From positions 1 through 35,719 of the forward strand of contig DEPC01000074.1 in the NCBI GenBank assembly GCA_002358555.1: a stretch of 35,719 nt of DNA, read 5' to 3'. The stretch comes from Hungatella sp. UBA3402. GTDB lineage: Bacteria; Bacillota; Clostridia; Lachnospirales; Lachnospiraceae. Below are positions 24,953 to 32,907 of this stretch, piece after piece (position 1 is the stretch's first letter; every line of letters begins with the position of its first letter). Below the pieces are notes generated by a model. The model ran no database searches. It was not told the DNA's origin and saw only the letters and a list, made by a program, of their open reading frames with translations. A program made the translations under genes and the position numbers.

Positions 24953-25195
24953 TTGACACTAAATCTTTTAACGGTTAATAAAGGATATTTATCAAATTAT
25001 TAACAATTTTATTATATAATATTACTAAAACAGTTACAATCATTTATAGAATAAAATTATTCTAAAAGGTTGGATAGCCATGAAAGTATGTTATTTTAAT
25101 TTAGCTTGAGATTTCGTGAACGCAAAGTTAAAATTTTTATTTCAAATTACAAAAACACCTTTGAATGTTAAAGACCATCTTCAAAGGTGTTTTTC
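24953..25195 (+). ncRNA. Candidate short plus-strand transcript next to parS
   Basis: A promoter TTGACA (24953-24958), a 17-nt spacer and TAATAA (24976-24981) reads toward a perfect 15-bp hairpin with T-run at 25151-25194. No gene longer than a 9-codon frame (ATG at 25081) lies between. A palindrome TAGAATAA-aa-TTATTCTA is at 25047-25064. The expected RNA would be about 205 nt. This is inferred from signals only; the promoter could be unused and the hairpin serves the opposite-strand chemoreceptor gene anyway. Confidence 0.35.
25151..25194. terminator. Bidirectional intrinsic terminator downstream of the chemoreceptor gene
   Basis: AAAAACACCTTTGAA (25151-25165) and TTCAAAGGTGTTTTT (25180-25194) are perfect 15-bp inverted repeats with A/T ends, so the structure terminates on either strand. 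It lies 100 nt beyond the chemoreceptor stop codon. Confidence 0.85.
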
Positions 25196-25294
25196 ATGAG
25201 AAGCAATTTTTATATAAAATTTCTATTGTAGATTCATTTTATAGCAACGCTTTTAAATCTGTAAACAGTTAGTATCATAGAATTTTAGTGAAAT

Positions 25295-27034
25295 TTATCG
25301 TTGTTTGATTTTAAATTGTCTAACTAGATTTTCTAGTATCTGGGCTTGACTTGAGAGCTCTTGGCTGGCTGCTGCGCTTTGCTCGGAGGTAGCGGAATTG
25401 GTCTGCACTACACTGGAAATTTGGTCAATTCCCAATGTTACCTGTGCAATAGATGCTGCCTGCTCCTGAGAAGCTTTAGAAATCTCATGGACTAATTTTG
25501 ATGATTCTTCAGAGGAACGAACAATACGTTCAAGAGATGCTGCAGTCTGATTTGCTATATCAGCACCCTCTTGTACAGAATGAACAGTTGCCTCAATGAG
25601 AACTGCTGTGTTCTTAGATGCCTCTGCAGATTTGCTGGCTAGATTGCGTACCTCATCAGCTACTACAGCGAATCCCTTTCCTGCGGAACCGGCACGGGCG
25701 GCTTCAACTGCTGCATTCAAGGCAAGAATATTGGTTTGAAAAGCAATATCCTCAATAGTTTTAATAATTTTACTGATTTCAGAGGAAGAATCGTTGATTT
25801 GATTCATAGCAAAGGTCATCTGCTCCATTTGCTTTTTACCGTGTTCCAATTCTGTAGCAGCAGACAAAGCCTGCTGGCTGGCTAACTTTGCATTTTCTGC
25901 ATTATTTGCTACATGATTATGTATTTCATTAATGGTGGCAGCCAATTCTTCTACAGAGGATGCTTGTTCTGTGGTTCCTTGGGAAAGAGCTTGGGCACCA
26001 CTAGCTACCTGCTCTGCGCCACTGGCTACCTGTTCTGCACTCTCGTTTAACTTTTTAAAGGTATTGTTCAATGTATTGATGGTACGTTGAAAAGATTCTT
26101 TGATAGGGGTAAAATCTCCTACATATTCCATATGCATTGCCAAAGTGAGGTTTCCTTTATCAAGTTCCGCTAAAGATGAGGAAATATCTCCGATATAGTC
26201 ACGCCAGGTCTGTACAGTTTTTGCGAGTGCCTGAGTCAAATCTCCTATCTCATCCTCAGCTTGGAATATAACTACTTCATCTTTAAGATTTCCCAAGCTA
26301 AGTTTTTTTAGACGTTCAGATGCATCTTTAATAGGGTCTGCCATCCGTTTGGCTATTGCGGAAATTGCAATGATACCAATTAAAAAAATAATCAAACCAG
26401 AAAGAAATATCACCAGTATGGACAAAAGACAGGCTCTCATGGAGGCGTTAAGTTCATCCTGGATAATAGGTAACATATCCTCTTCATAATTTCCTGTTCC
26501 GATATACCAGCCATAAGGTGCAAATTTTTTGATAAAACCTCTTTTGGCCTTGGCTTCCGATTCTCCAGGCTTTGAAAAATAAAAATCTATAAATCCTCCA
26601 TCTGGTTTATCTCCAGCAGCAATAGTATCTCGCACAAAATAGTTGCCTTTTTCATCTTGCGAGTTATAACGGTTGGTGCCTTCCACATCAGGATTAATAT
26701 GAACGGCATTTACTCCGTCTGCCATATCTGCCCAAAAATATCCAGCTCCATTATTGTATCTGGTAGAGCGAACAATATACTTGGCATTTTCTATGGCCTC
26801 TTCTTCTGTAATCAGACCATTCTGATACTTGTCGTATTCTGCTTGTAGTACTCCAATCATACATTCCACTTGGCTTTGAATTATTTGGTCTAACTTTTCC
26901 TTTTTGGCATCAATAGTTTTGTCATAGGCACTTTGCAGAGACAGATACGATAGACAGGAAAGCAAAAATACAGCCACAAAAGTAAGAATACCAATGCTTA
27001 AAATCAGTTTTCCACGCAGCTTGAGCTTCTTCAT
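25295..27034 (-). CDS. Methyl-accepting chemotaxis protein with single-Cache sensor
   Basis: 579 residues. A first membrane helix (about 10-33) is followed by an extracytoplasmic single Cache domain of type 2 (about 35-190, with GAGYFWADMADG, NPDVEGTN and PYGWYIGTGNYEEDM). A second helix (about 201-226), HAMP (about 226-280) and the long coiled-coil signalling domain (about 320-579) follow, with the conserved tip IAFQTNILALNAAVEAARAG (430-449). No CheR-tethering pentapeptide is present at the C terminus. Cache_2 receptors sense small organic acids or amino acids. AGGAGGG precedes the ATG. No che or flagellar gene lies nearby, so it must couple to proteins encoded elsewhere. Confidence 0.95.
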   Translation of the reverse strand: MKKLKLRGKLILSIGILTFVAVFLLSCLSYLSLQSAYDKTIDAKKEKLDQIIQSQVECMIGVLQAEYDKYQNGLITEEEAIENAKYIVRSTRYNNGAGYFWADMADGVNAVHINPDVEGTNRYNSQDEKGNYFVRDTIAAGDKPDGGFIDFYFSKPGESEAKAKRGFIKKFAPYGWYIGTGNYEEDMLPIIQDELNASMRACLLSILVIFLSGLIIFLIGIIAISAIAKRMADPIKDASERLKKLSLGNLKDEVVIFQAEDEIGDLTQALAKTVQTWRDYIGDISSSLAELDKGNLTLAMHMEYVGDFTPIKESFQRTINTLNNTFKKLNESAEQVASGAEQVASGAQALSQGTTEQASSVEELAATINEIHNHVANNAENAKLASQQALSAATELEHGKKQMEQMTFAMNQINDSSSEISKIIKTIEDIAFQTNILALNAAVEAARAGSAGKGFAVVADEVRNLASKSAEASKNTAVLIEATVHSVQEGADIANQTAASLERIVRSSEESSKLVHEISKASQEQAASIAQVTLGIDQISSVVQTNSATSEQSAAASQELSSQAQILENLVRQFKIKQR

Positions 27035-27066
27035 AAAAGAACCCTCCTTTATTAAATATTATGTGG

Positions 27067-27245
27067 GTAATTACGAAACTCGGAAAGCCATATAATTACT
27101 GGCTTTTCGAGATTTATTTTTGCGCATTTTCTCACTTAAAGTTTAATTTTTGATTGTAGCTGCATAAAAACTTATCTCCCCAATTTTCAAATGGAATGTC
27201 TCTTATGTAGGTCAATAAATATTCATTAGTGAGCTTCGTAATTAC
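27067..27245 (-). promoter_or_regulatory. Inverted-repeat-bounded leader of the chemoreceptor gene
   Basis: GTAATTACGAAACTCG (27067-27082) and TGAGCTTCGTAATTAC (27230-27245) are inverted copies, 14 of 16 matching, 179 bp end to end. Each contains the palindrome GTAATTAC, and a third similar site, ATAATTAC, is at 27092-27099. A 12-bp hairpin (27079-27090 with 27100-27111) overlaps the gene-proximal copy. It could be a set of operator sites, a folded leader, or a small inserted element. Confidence 0.45.
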
Positions 27246-27370
27246 TTATTATTTTACATCAGCAGTATAAGGAAAGCAAGTAAAATTCAATTTTAATATT
27301 CAAGAACAGATTTGGCGTTCTTGTGGCGGCATGCTGGTCAGATCAATCTTTCTTTTTGCACCCCTGCCAT

Positions 27371-27451
27371 TATCAGATGGGGAATTAGCTTTCGCCAGGG
27401 ATACAGGCAGGCTGCTCACCGCCTAATGATGAGAGTTATCCCTATCTGATA
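27371..27451. repeat. Imperfect inverted repeat of unknown role
   Basis: TATCAGATGGGGAAT (27371-27385) pairs with TTATCCCTATCTGATA (about 27436-27451), with further GGCAGG/CCGCCT pairing inside. A 7-bp hairpin CAAGAAC/GTTCTTG lies at 27301-27323. The segment is richer in G and C than its surroundings. It might be a structured RNA or a decayed element. Confidence 0.4.
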
Positions 27452-27474
27452 TAATCAAAAATATATAAGCATTA

Positions 27475-27540
27475 GCAGAAGTAACACAGCAAACCAGATA
27501 CCGCACAGCCCTGCGGTTTCGGAGCCAATAACGCTATGAG
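27475..27540 (+). repeat. Partial copy of the fold-back repeat family
   Basis: It begins GCAGAAGTAACACAGCAAAC and continues CAGATACCGCACAGCCCTGCG, then TTTCGGAGCCAATAACGCTA, matching one arm of the 23487-23718 element and of the 28641-28769 copy. The other arm is missing. Confidence 0.65.
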
Positions 27541-27624
27541 AAAGATACATCAGACTATAATTGTGAGTATCTTGACAGAATTTATAGAAGACGAAAGTAT
27601 TAGGGAAAAATCCCTTAAAATACC

Positions 27625-27653
27625 TTGTTATAAGCTATATGGCATTGTAAAAT
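27625..27653 (+). promoter_or_regulatory. Probable promoter of the lipoprotein gene
   Basis: TTGTTA (27625-27630), a 17-nt spacer and TAAAAT (27648-27653), 40 nt before the start codon. Confidence 0.55.
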
Positions 27654-27692
27654 AATTATGACAATTAGAGGTTAGGTTTAAAAGGAGATATT

Positions 27693-28274
27693 ATGAAAAA
27701 GTTAGTTTTATTATTATTGCTTTTTTGTACTATGATAGGATGTTCATCAAAAAAATCTAATGGAAAAGCATCAATAGAAATTACAGTGGAAAATGAAGAA
27801 TGTAACTCAGAAGAAATATTAGAAACTTCTATCCAAAATATTTCATATATCGAGATAGAAACGAAAAATCCAGAAGATTTATTTTCTGAATTTGGACTTT
27901 CTATTCTATTGCCCGAACATTCAAATTGGATAACCAATGTGGAATATACTCAGATAGACGAAACTAGTCTAGAGATTCATTACTATGATGATATTGCAAA
28001 TATTGACTGCAATTTATTAGCTGTTAAGGATGGCATACTAGAGATGGAGAATAATGATTATGATGAATCAAGGGAAGAGATATGGCAAGGCAGTACCACC
28101 TCTGGACAAACCATATATGTGAAGGCGAATCATTCTGTGGATAATAAAATGATAGTTGTTACTTGGGAATATAATAATTATAAATTTGCAATTCAGGGAA
28201 ATGTGCTTAATGATATGACAGATACGAATCCAATTCCTAAAACTGCACTTTTTATTATTAGCCATTTTGAATGA
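27693..28274 (+). CDS. Putative lipoprotein of unknown function
   Basis: 193 residues with a typical lipoprotein signal peptide: MKKLVLLLLLFCTMIGC, where Cys17 follows Met-Ile-Gly and would be lipidated. The mature protein is acidic, rich in Glu, Asp and Asn, and looks beta-rich (alternating hydrophobic strands such as TSLEIHYYDD, KMIVVTWEYNNYKFAIQG). I do not recognise a family. AAGGAG precedes the ATG. It is a single gene with its own promoter in the accessory stretch between rsmG and parA, where its neighbours are repeats and an unrelated chemoreceptor. Confidence 0.8.
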   Translation: MKKLVLLLLLFCTMIGCSSKKSNGKASIEITVENEECNSEEILETSIQNISYIEIETKNPEDLFSEFGLSILLPEHSNWITNVEYTQIDETSLEIHYYDDIANIDCNLLAVKDGILEMENNDYDESREEIWQGSTTSGQTIYVKANHSVDNKMIVVTWEYNNYKFAIQGNVLNDMTDTNPIPKTALFIISHFE

Positions 28275-28339
28275 TAGTAGAAGAAATCATAAAGCTATAT
28301 TAACTTAACTCGTTGTGCCAGTTAAAATTTGAGTAATGC

Positions 28340-28644
28340 ACGAAAGAAGGCCGTTTTAAAGAAACATAGCGGCCAATCAAAATTTGCCTGCTTTTTTGTA
28401 TTAGAAGGAATCTTTGCGAAATGTTTGGCAGAATTTTCGCAATATATGCAATATATGATTCCTTTATATAATTATTTTCCTTTTCCTGTGACAACTAATA
28501 GGATTTGATAACTATACTTCCACATGGTTATGACAGATAATAAGTAATAAGGTCTTGCTCATTATATTTATTTTGTTGGGCCAACTGCTATAATAGATAT
28601 AACAACTATCGAAAACTAGAACGATTTGTAGTTCTATTTTGTAG
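28340..28644 (+). repeat. Dispersed non-coding repeat, copy 2
   Basis: Block A (28340-28445) has a GGCCG/CGGCC hairpin (28349-28374), AATCAAAATTTG, CTTTTTT and AATCTTTGCG. Block B (28597-28644) nearly matches 1035-1082, including TAGAAC-gatttgta-GTTCTA. Between them this copy has about 150 nt where copy 1 has about 40. An extended -10 TGCTATAAT (28586-28594) precedes block B, so block B could be the start of a small transcript. Confidence 0.65.
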
Positions 28645-28769
28645 GACTGCCGACTATCAGCAGCAAACCAAATACCCCACAGGCCTGCATCTACAGGAGC
28701 CTTAGTAACTCTTAGTCTCTAGCCGCAGAACAGAGAAAAAACTTTTTTCAAGTGTTACTTCTGCCTAAC
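28641..28769. repeat. Fold-back repeat family, shorter copy
   Basis: It starts GTAGGACTGCC, continues CAGCAAACCAAATACCCCAC, GCCTGCATCTACAGGAGCC and TTAGTAACTCTTAGT, and ends GTTACTTCTGCCTAAC. These match the reverse complement of the right arm of 23487-23718. The internal part is shortened, and an AAAAAACTTTTTT palindrome lies before the right end. Confidence 0.65.
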
Positions 28770-29068
28770 TAACACAACCAGTTATATTGATAAGCTACTT
28801 TACTTGTCTATATCGCGTATGGGCAAGTATAGTTATCTATCTTACTATTTTTATAAATCAAATGTTCCAATATTTATTGTAATATCAGTATATAATGAGA
28901 TATTAACTAAAAGAAAATATAGAGTTTATAGCTTTTTAACAATTTGGTGATATACTTATCGCTATGCCTGCTATTAGGGTGTGTCTGAGTAGTTTTCAGA
29001 TATACCTTAGTTGGACTTAAATTTGGTGCAAATAGAGTTTTGAAAAATATTTAAGGGGAATTATTGTT

Positions 29069-29845
29069 ATGAGAGAGGATACAATAGATATAAATTTTTC
29101 GTCGCTTGATAGCTTACAGGCTAACAAGTGGTTGATGGAGTTTTTAAAAATAGCTGAGAATATCTTTAATGACAGTGACAATGATATTCGACTTCTTGCT
29201 AATCTTCTCGTTATGGAACGATATGTCCATACTCTTTGCCAAGGGTTGAGAGATAGAGGAAAAAGTCTTTCTTTAGGTCTGATAAGTTCGATAGACCTGC
29301 TTTGGAATTATCTGGAGGGAACTATTACTCCGATAGATTTTCAAGACTTTGCTAATGACCTCTATGCTTCTTTACTTGCTTGGAATATCGGCATGGTGGA
29401 AGATGCACCAAAAGAATTTTATGAGAAATATTTTGGCAATACAGATTGCGATGCCTATGAGCTCTTGGCGATTGAGTGGAGTTCAGGACTACTGATGCAG
29501 TTGGTAGGTATTGCAGGTGGAAGATTGACTCATGATGATTTTGATGAATTTAGAGATTGCAAGAAGGTTGACTTTTATGGAATTGATATAATGATTCATA
29601 TTTTAGAAGATGCCTGTATTGAATTTCCTGGTATTTCATTATCTTCGAGTAATAAGATAGATTTAAGGAAGAAAATGGAGAAAGTTCATCAGACTCCACT
29701 CTTTCAACAAGTTATTAACTATGTTCAAAAAGATTTACAAACTGCCCTTGTAGCTACTCCAAATCAGTTTTCTATGTTACGAAATGAATACCAACAATAT
29801 ACAATTATTCCAGAAAAGTATGCTGCAGATTTATTGGAGTATTAG
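29069..29845 (+). CDS. Hypothetical, predicted all-helical cytosolic protein
   Basis: 258 residues, acidic, no signal peptide or membrane span. Predicted helices dominate (KWLMEFLKIAENIFND, NLLVMERYVHTLCQGL, LISSIDLLWNYLEG, FANDLYASLLAWNIGMV, LLAIEWSSGLLMQLVGIAGG). The arrangement, with repeated W and acidic helices, is reminiscent of some polymorphic-toxin immunity families, but I do not recognise a specific one and no toxin gene is adjacent. AAGGGG lies about 11 nt before the ATG. It stands alone between repeat-rich DNA and a parS-containing gap. Confidence 0.7.
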   Translation: MREDTIDINFSSLDSLQANKWLMEFLKIAENIFNDSDNDIRLLANLLVMERYVHTLCQGLRDRGKSLSLGLISSIDLLWNYLEGTITPIDFQDFANDLYASLLAWNIGMVEDAPKEFYEKYFGNTDCDAYELLAIEWSSGLLMQLVGIAGGRLTHDDFDEFRDCKKVDFYGIDIMIHILEDACIEFPGISLSSSNKIDLRKKMEKVHQTPLFQQVINYVQKDLQTALVATPNQFSMLRNEYQQYTIIPEKYAADLLEY

Positions 29846-30347
29846 ATATTTAAGAATTTTTTAGTAGAAACTTTTACGAAAAGGTACTATGTTTATTTGT
29901 CTGCTTGCGGTATAATAAATCCGATTTGTTAATTTGAACTTTTTGGTTTTGATAACTTTGTAGTTTTAGATAAAAAGTGAAAGTTCAGTGATATGTTTCA
30001 CGTGAAACAATTACTATTTGGAAATGAGAGCTTTTAAGCTAAATTGTTGTAGTAATATTACTATAAGTATTGGAAAACTTCCATTAGAAAAAGGTGAGTA
30101 TATTAGAAATTATCATATTTTACGAAAACAATAGGAAAAGATTTAAAAGTGTGATATACTAACCACTATATCAATGATATAAAGAAAGGAATCCAGGACA
30201 TTTTAGGAGTATCCATCATTTTATCCATTATCCAAGGAATTCGCCAGATTCTGCCTGGTTTTCTTTAGAATTGAGTCAAATCTCCCACAAATTTTGAATT
30301 AAAATTTACATAAACAGTTTTTAAACGTACTTTAGAAAGGAATTATA
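29846..30347. other. 502-bp gene-free region upstream of parA
   Basis: It contains parS site 2, a 15-nt palindrome TATATCA-a-TGATATA (30167-30181), and a stretch at 30183-30268 that could encode a hydrophobic peptide and ends in a CCAG-attctgc-CTGG hairpin with TTTTCTTT (30252-30274 region). A weak promoter-like TTTACA followed 17 nt later by TACTTT lies just before the parA ribosome site. Confidence 0.5.
29994..30009. promoter_or_regulatory. parS: parS site 2
   Basis: A second exact TGTTTCACGTGAAACA, about 340 nt upstream of the parA start, in non-coding DNA. Confidence 0.97.
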
Positions 30348-31118
30348 ATGGGAAGAATAATTGCAGTTGCCAATCAAAAGGGCGGTGTTGGAAAGACAAC
30401 TACTGCTATTAATCTGTCTGCATGTTTGGCAGAGGCAGAGCAGGAAGTTCTGCTAGTAGATTGTGATCCCCAGGGAAATGCAACCAGCGGTGTTGGGGTA
30501 CAAAAAAGTTACATAAAAAAGACAATATATGAGATGATGATTGGAGAATGCCAGGTAGAGAAATGTCTTGTTAAGAGTGCTATAAATTATTTGGATGTTC
30601 TTCCTTCAAATGTGAATTTAGCAGGAGCAGAGATTGAACTTCTCGATATGGATGAGAAAGAATCCATTTTAAAGAGAAATTTATTGCTGATTGAGCAGCG
30701 ATATGACTATGTAATTATTGATTGTCCTCCTTCATTAAATTTACTGACCATCAATGCCTTAACTGCAGCTGATACAGTTTTAATTCCAATTCAATGTGAG
30801 TATTATGCACTGGAGGGATTAAATCAAGTATTAAAAACTGTAAATTTGGTTAAGAAAAAGTTGAATCCCCATTTAGAGACAGAAGGTGTAGTATTTACTA
30901 TGTATGATGCGAGAACAAATCTGTCTTTAGAGGTTGTAGAAAGTGTGAAAAGTAATCTAAATCAAAATATCTATAAGACAATTATACCCAGAAATGTAAG
31001 GTTAGCTGAGGCACCGAGCCATGGAAAGCCAATAAATTTGTATGCTTCCAGGTCTACAGGAGCAGAAAGTTATCGACTGTTAGCAGCAGAAGTGATGAAC
31101 AGAGGGGAGAACATCTAA
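30348..31118 (+). CDS. parA: Chromosome partitioning ATPase ParA (Soj)
   Basis: 256 residues with the deviant Walker A KGGVGKTTTAINLSACLAE (10-28), DCDPQGNATSGVG, and Walker B VIIDCPPSLNLLT, the pattern of ParA/Soj ATPases. It dimerises on ATP binding, coats the nucleoid and interacts with ParB-parS to segregate origins; Soj also modulates DnaA in Bacillus. GAAAGGA lies before the ATG. Its stop overlaps the parB start by 1 nt (TAATG), so the two are co-translated. Confidence 0.98.
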   Translation: MGRIIAVANQKGGVGKTTTAINLSACLAEAEQEVLLVDCDPQGNATSGVGVQKSYIKKTIYEMMIGECQVEKCLVKSAINYLDVLPSNVNLAGAEIELLDMDEKESILKRNLLLIEQRYDYVIIDCPPSLNLLTINALTAADTVLIPIQCEYYALEGLNQVLKTVNLVKKKLNPHLETEGVVFTMYDARTNLSLEVVESVKSNLNQNIYKTIIPRNVRLAEAPSHGKPINLYASRSTGAESYRLLAAEVMNRGENI

Positions 31119-32056
31119 TGGCAAAAAGAACAGGATTGGGGAAAGGGTTAGGAGCTATTTTTGGGGAAGATATTGTAGAAAATTCAGAAACAGAACATGT
31201 TTCACGTGAAACATTTAATGGTGAAAGGAAGACAGAAAAGTTAGAAGATAAAGGGGAAGAGCTAGGAAAAGAATATAAGATAAAGCTGTCTTCTATAGAG
31301 CCGAATCAAGGTCAACCAAGAAAAGATTTTAATCAGGAATTGATTTCAGAGTTGGCAGACTCTATAAAAAAATATGGAGTTTTACAGCCACTTTTGGTAC
31401 AGAAAAAAGGAGATAGTTACGAGATTATTGCTGGTGAACGCCGGTGGAGGGCAGCAAGGGAGGCAGGACTAAAAGAGGTTCCTGTGGTCATAAAGGAATA
31501 TACAAGACAACAGGCAATGGAAATTGCATTGGTTGAAAATATTCAGAGACAGGACTTAAATCCTATAGAAGAAGCACAGGCGTATCAGCAGTTGATAAGA
31601 GAATTTGAATTGACACAAGAAGAAATTGCAGAGAGGGTATCTAGAAGCAGAACCGCTATTACCAATAGTATGAGATTATTAAAATTGGACGAGAGAGTTC
31701 AGGAAATGTTGGCACAGGGGAAGATATCAAGCGGACATGCGAGAGCTTTATTGACATTAGAAAATCACGACAGTCAATATCAGATTGCTTTAAAAATAGT
31801 AGACCAAAAATTAAGCGTCCGAGAAGTGGAAAAGTTAGTAAAGCTTCTAGGAAAACCTAAGAAAGAAGAAAAGCCTAAGGAAGAAGAAAGAGATTTGAGC
31901 TTTATTTTTAAAGATTTAGAAGAACGAATGAAGCAAGTTATGGGGACAAAGGTTGTTATCAATAAAAAAGATAGAAATAAGGGGCGAATTGAAATAGAAT
32001 ATTATTCAGAGGCAGAGCTGGAACGGCTTGTAGAACTGATTGAATCAATTAGATAA
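31118..32056 (+). CDS. parB: Chromosome partitioning protein ParB (Spo0J)
   Basis: 312 residues. The N-terminal ParA-contact segment MAKRTGLGKGLGAIFG is followed by a variable linker. The CTPase/ParB-N domain has PNQGQPRKDF, LQPLLVQ and GERRWRAAREAG (106-117); the helix-turn-helix has TQEEIAERVSRSRTAITN; a Lys/Glu-rich linker leads to the C-terminal dimerisation domain. ParB is a CTP-dependent sliding clamp loaded at parS. A parS site (31198-31213) lies inside its own gene, encoding HVSRET (27-32) in the linker, as in B. subtilis spo0J. Confidence 0.98.
   Translation: MAKRTGLGKGLGAIFGEDIVENSETEHVSRETFNGERKTEKLEDKGEELGKEYKIKLSSIEPNQGQPRKDFNQELISELADSIKKYGVLQPLLVQKKGDSYEIIAGERRWRAAREAGLKEVPVVIKEYTRQQAMEIALVENIQRQDLNPIEEAQAYQQLIREFELTQEEIAERVSRSRTAITNSMRLLKLDERVQEMLAQGKISSGHARALLTLENHDSQYQIALKIVDQKLSVREVEKLVKLLGKPKKEEKPKEEERDLSFIFKDLEERMKQVMGTKVVINKKDRNKGRIEIEYYSEAELERLVELIESIR
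31198..31213. promoter_or_regulatory. parS: parS site 3, inside parB
   Basis: A third exact TGTTTCACGTGAAACA within the parB coding sequence. Confidence 0.97.
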
Positions 32057-32080
32057 AACGATATAAAGTGAGGAAATATC

Positions 32081-32584
32081 ATGGTAACGGAAAGCATGTT
32101 AAATAGCTGGCCGATTGATCCGGCTATTGTGATTATCAGCTTGGGAATTATAACAATTTTGCTCCTGATTATGACCATCATCTGTGTAGTGCAGAATAGC
32201 AAATTATACCGAAAATATGATTTATTTATGAGAGGTAAAGATGCCGAGTCATTAGAACTTATCATTGCAAATCAGATTGCACAGATTGAAGAGCTGAAAT
32301 CCCAGGACCGTTCTAACAAAGATACTATGAAAACATTGATAAAAAGTGTAAGGGCTTCCTACCAGAAATTTGGAATGGTAAAATATAATGCATTTAAAGG
32401 GATGGGAGGAAATTTAAGCTTTGCTTTAGCTATGTTAGATATGAATAATACAGGATTTATACTCAATGCAGTGCACAGCAGAGAGGGCTGTTATCTCTAT
32501 ATTAAAGTAGTTGTAAAAGGAGAAACAGACAGTGCGCTATGCAGCGAGGAAAAGGATGCACTAGAGCAGGCATTAGGATATTAA
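32081..32584 (+). CDS. DUF4446 family membrane-anchored protein
   Basis: 167 residues with one N-terminal membrane helix (about 14-37), a coiled-coil stretch (about 55-95) and the family core KYNAFKGMGGNLSFALAMLD plus the C-terminal KGETDSALCSEEKDALEQAL. DUF4446 genes commonly follow parB in Clostridia, so a link to chromosome organisation or the envelope near the origin is possible, but function is unknown. GAGGAAA precedes the ATG. The gdhA promoter starts 14 nt after its stop. Confidence 0.88.
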   Translation: MVTESMLNSWPIDPAIVIISLGIITILLLIMTIICVVQNSKLYRKYDLFMRGKDAESLELIIANQIAQIEELKSQDRSNKDTMKTLIKSVRASYQKFGMVKYNAFKGMGGNLSFALAMLDMNNTGFILNAVHSREGCYLYIKVVVKGETDSALCSEEKDALEQALGY

Positions 32585-32597
32585 TGTCTGCTTTTTA

Positions 32598-32626
32598 TTG
32601 ACGGATACAAATGAAGTTGATATAAT
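32598..32626 (+). promoter_or_regulatory. gdhA promoter
   Basis: TTGACG (32598-32603), a 17-nt spacer and TATAAT (32621-32626). The start should be near 32633, giving a leader of about 324 nt made of tandem hairpins. Confidence 0.85.
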
Positions 32627-32907
32627 ATGGCTTATGGGAATCAGGCTTTAAATTCCCATAAAAGGCAGTTTTTTCGTACCGTCCATCCGATTATAGGAAG
32701 TGGATTGTGTTTCCTATAATATGGCATATCAGAATATGATTTTGTTCTGATATAAGGTGCATGGCTTTGTACTATAATTTAATTATGAAAGGCTGACTTT
32801 GTTTTTATAATATAGTTTATGGAAATTAGAGTGTTGCTTTCCATAATAAAATCTTTGTTGTACCATCAATCTAATTATGAGAAGATGGTTTTTCTTCTTG
32901 TAATATA
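32598..32907 (+). repeat. Tandem 92-bp repeat array with conserved hairpins in the gdhA leader
   Basis: Units start at 32598, 32690, 32782 and 32874. Each carries TATAATAT or a variant at the same offset (32621, 32715, 32806, 32899). Hairpin A stems: 32690-32699/32711-32720, 32782-32791/32802-32811 and 32874-32885/32893-32904. Hairpin B stems: 32632-32641/32652-32661, 32726-32734/32745-32753 and 32817-32825/32838-32846. Loops are mostly 10-12 nt (7 nt in the last, extended hairpin A). Hairpin B is followed by a linker with a TTnGTAC-like motif in each of the first three units. Stem sequences differ between units but stay complementary. Confidence 0.75.

Larger units (their letters stand above)
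27035..27692. other. 658-bp gene-free region between divergent chemoreceptor and lipoprotein genes
   Basis: Three structured parts are seen: an inverted-repeat-bounded leader (27067-27245), two hairpins (27301-27323 and 27371-27451), and a repeat-family fragment (27475-27540). A promoter for the lipoprotein gene is at 27625-27653, preceded by a small AGGGA-aaaa-TCCCT hairpin. No ORF is supported. Confidence 0.6.
28275..29068. other. 794-bp gene-free region rich in repeats
   Basis: It contains copy 2 of the non-coding repeat (28340-28644) fused to a fold-back repeat copy (28641-28769). The remainder, 28770-29068, is AT-rich with several TATA-like motifs but no promoter I can place with confidence and no ORF. 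Confidence 0.6.

Noticed and set aside
27665..27937. 90-codon minus-strand frame opposite the lipoprotein gene
   Set aside because: Antisense to a gene with a clear lipobox, promoter and ribosome site.
28597..28644. CRISPR repeat or tracrRNA-like block
   Set aside because: Only two copies in distant places, no spacer array and no cas gene in the window.
32598..32907. Tandem promoters for gdhA in every 92-bp unit
   Set aside because: Each unit has a -10-like TATAAT but only the first has a matching -35, so a single promoter is more likely.
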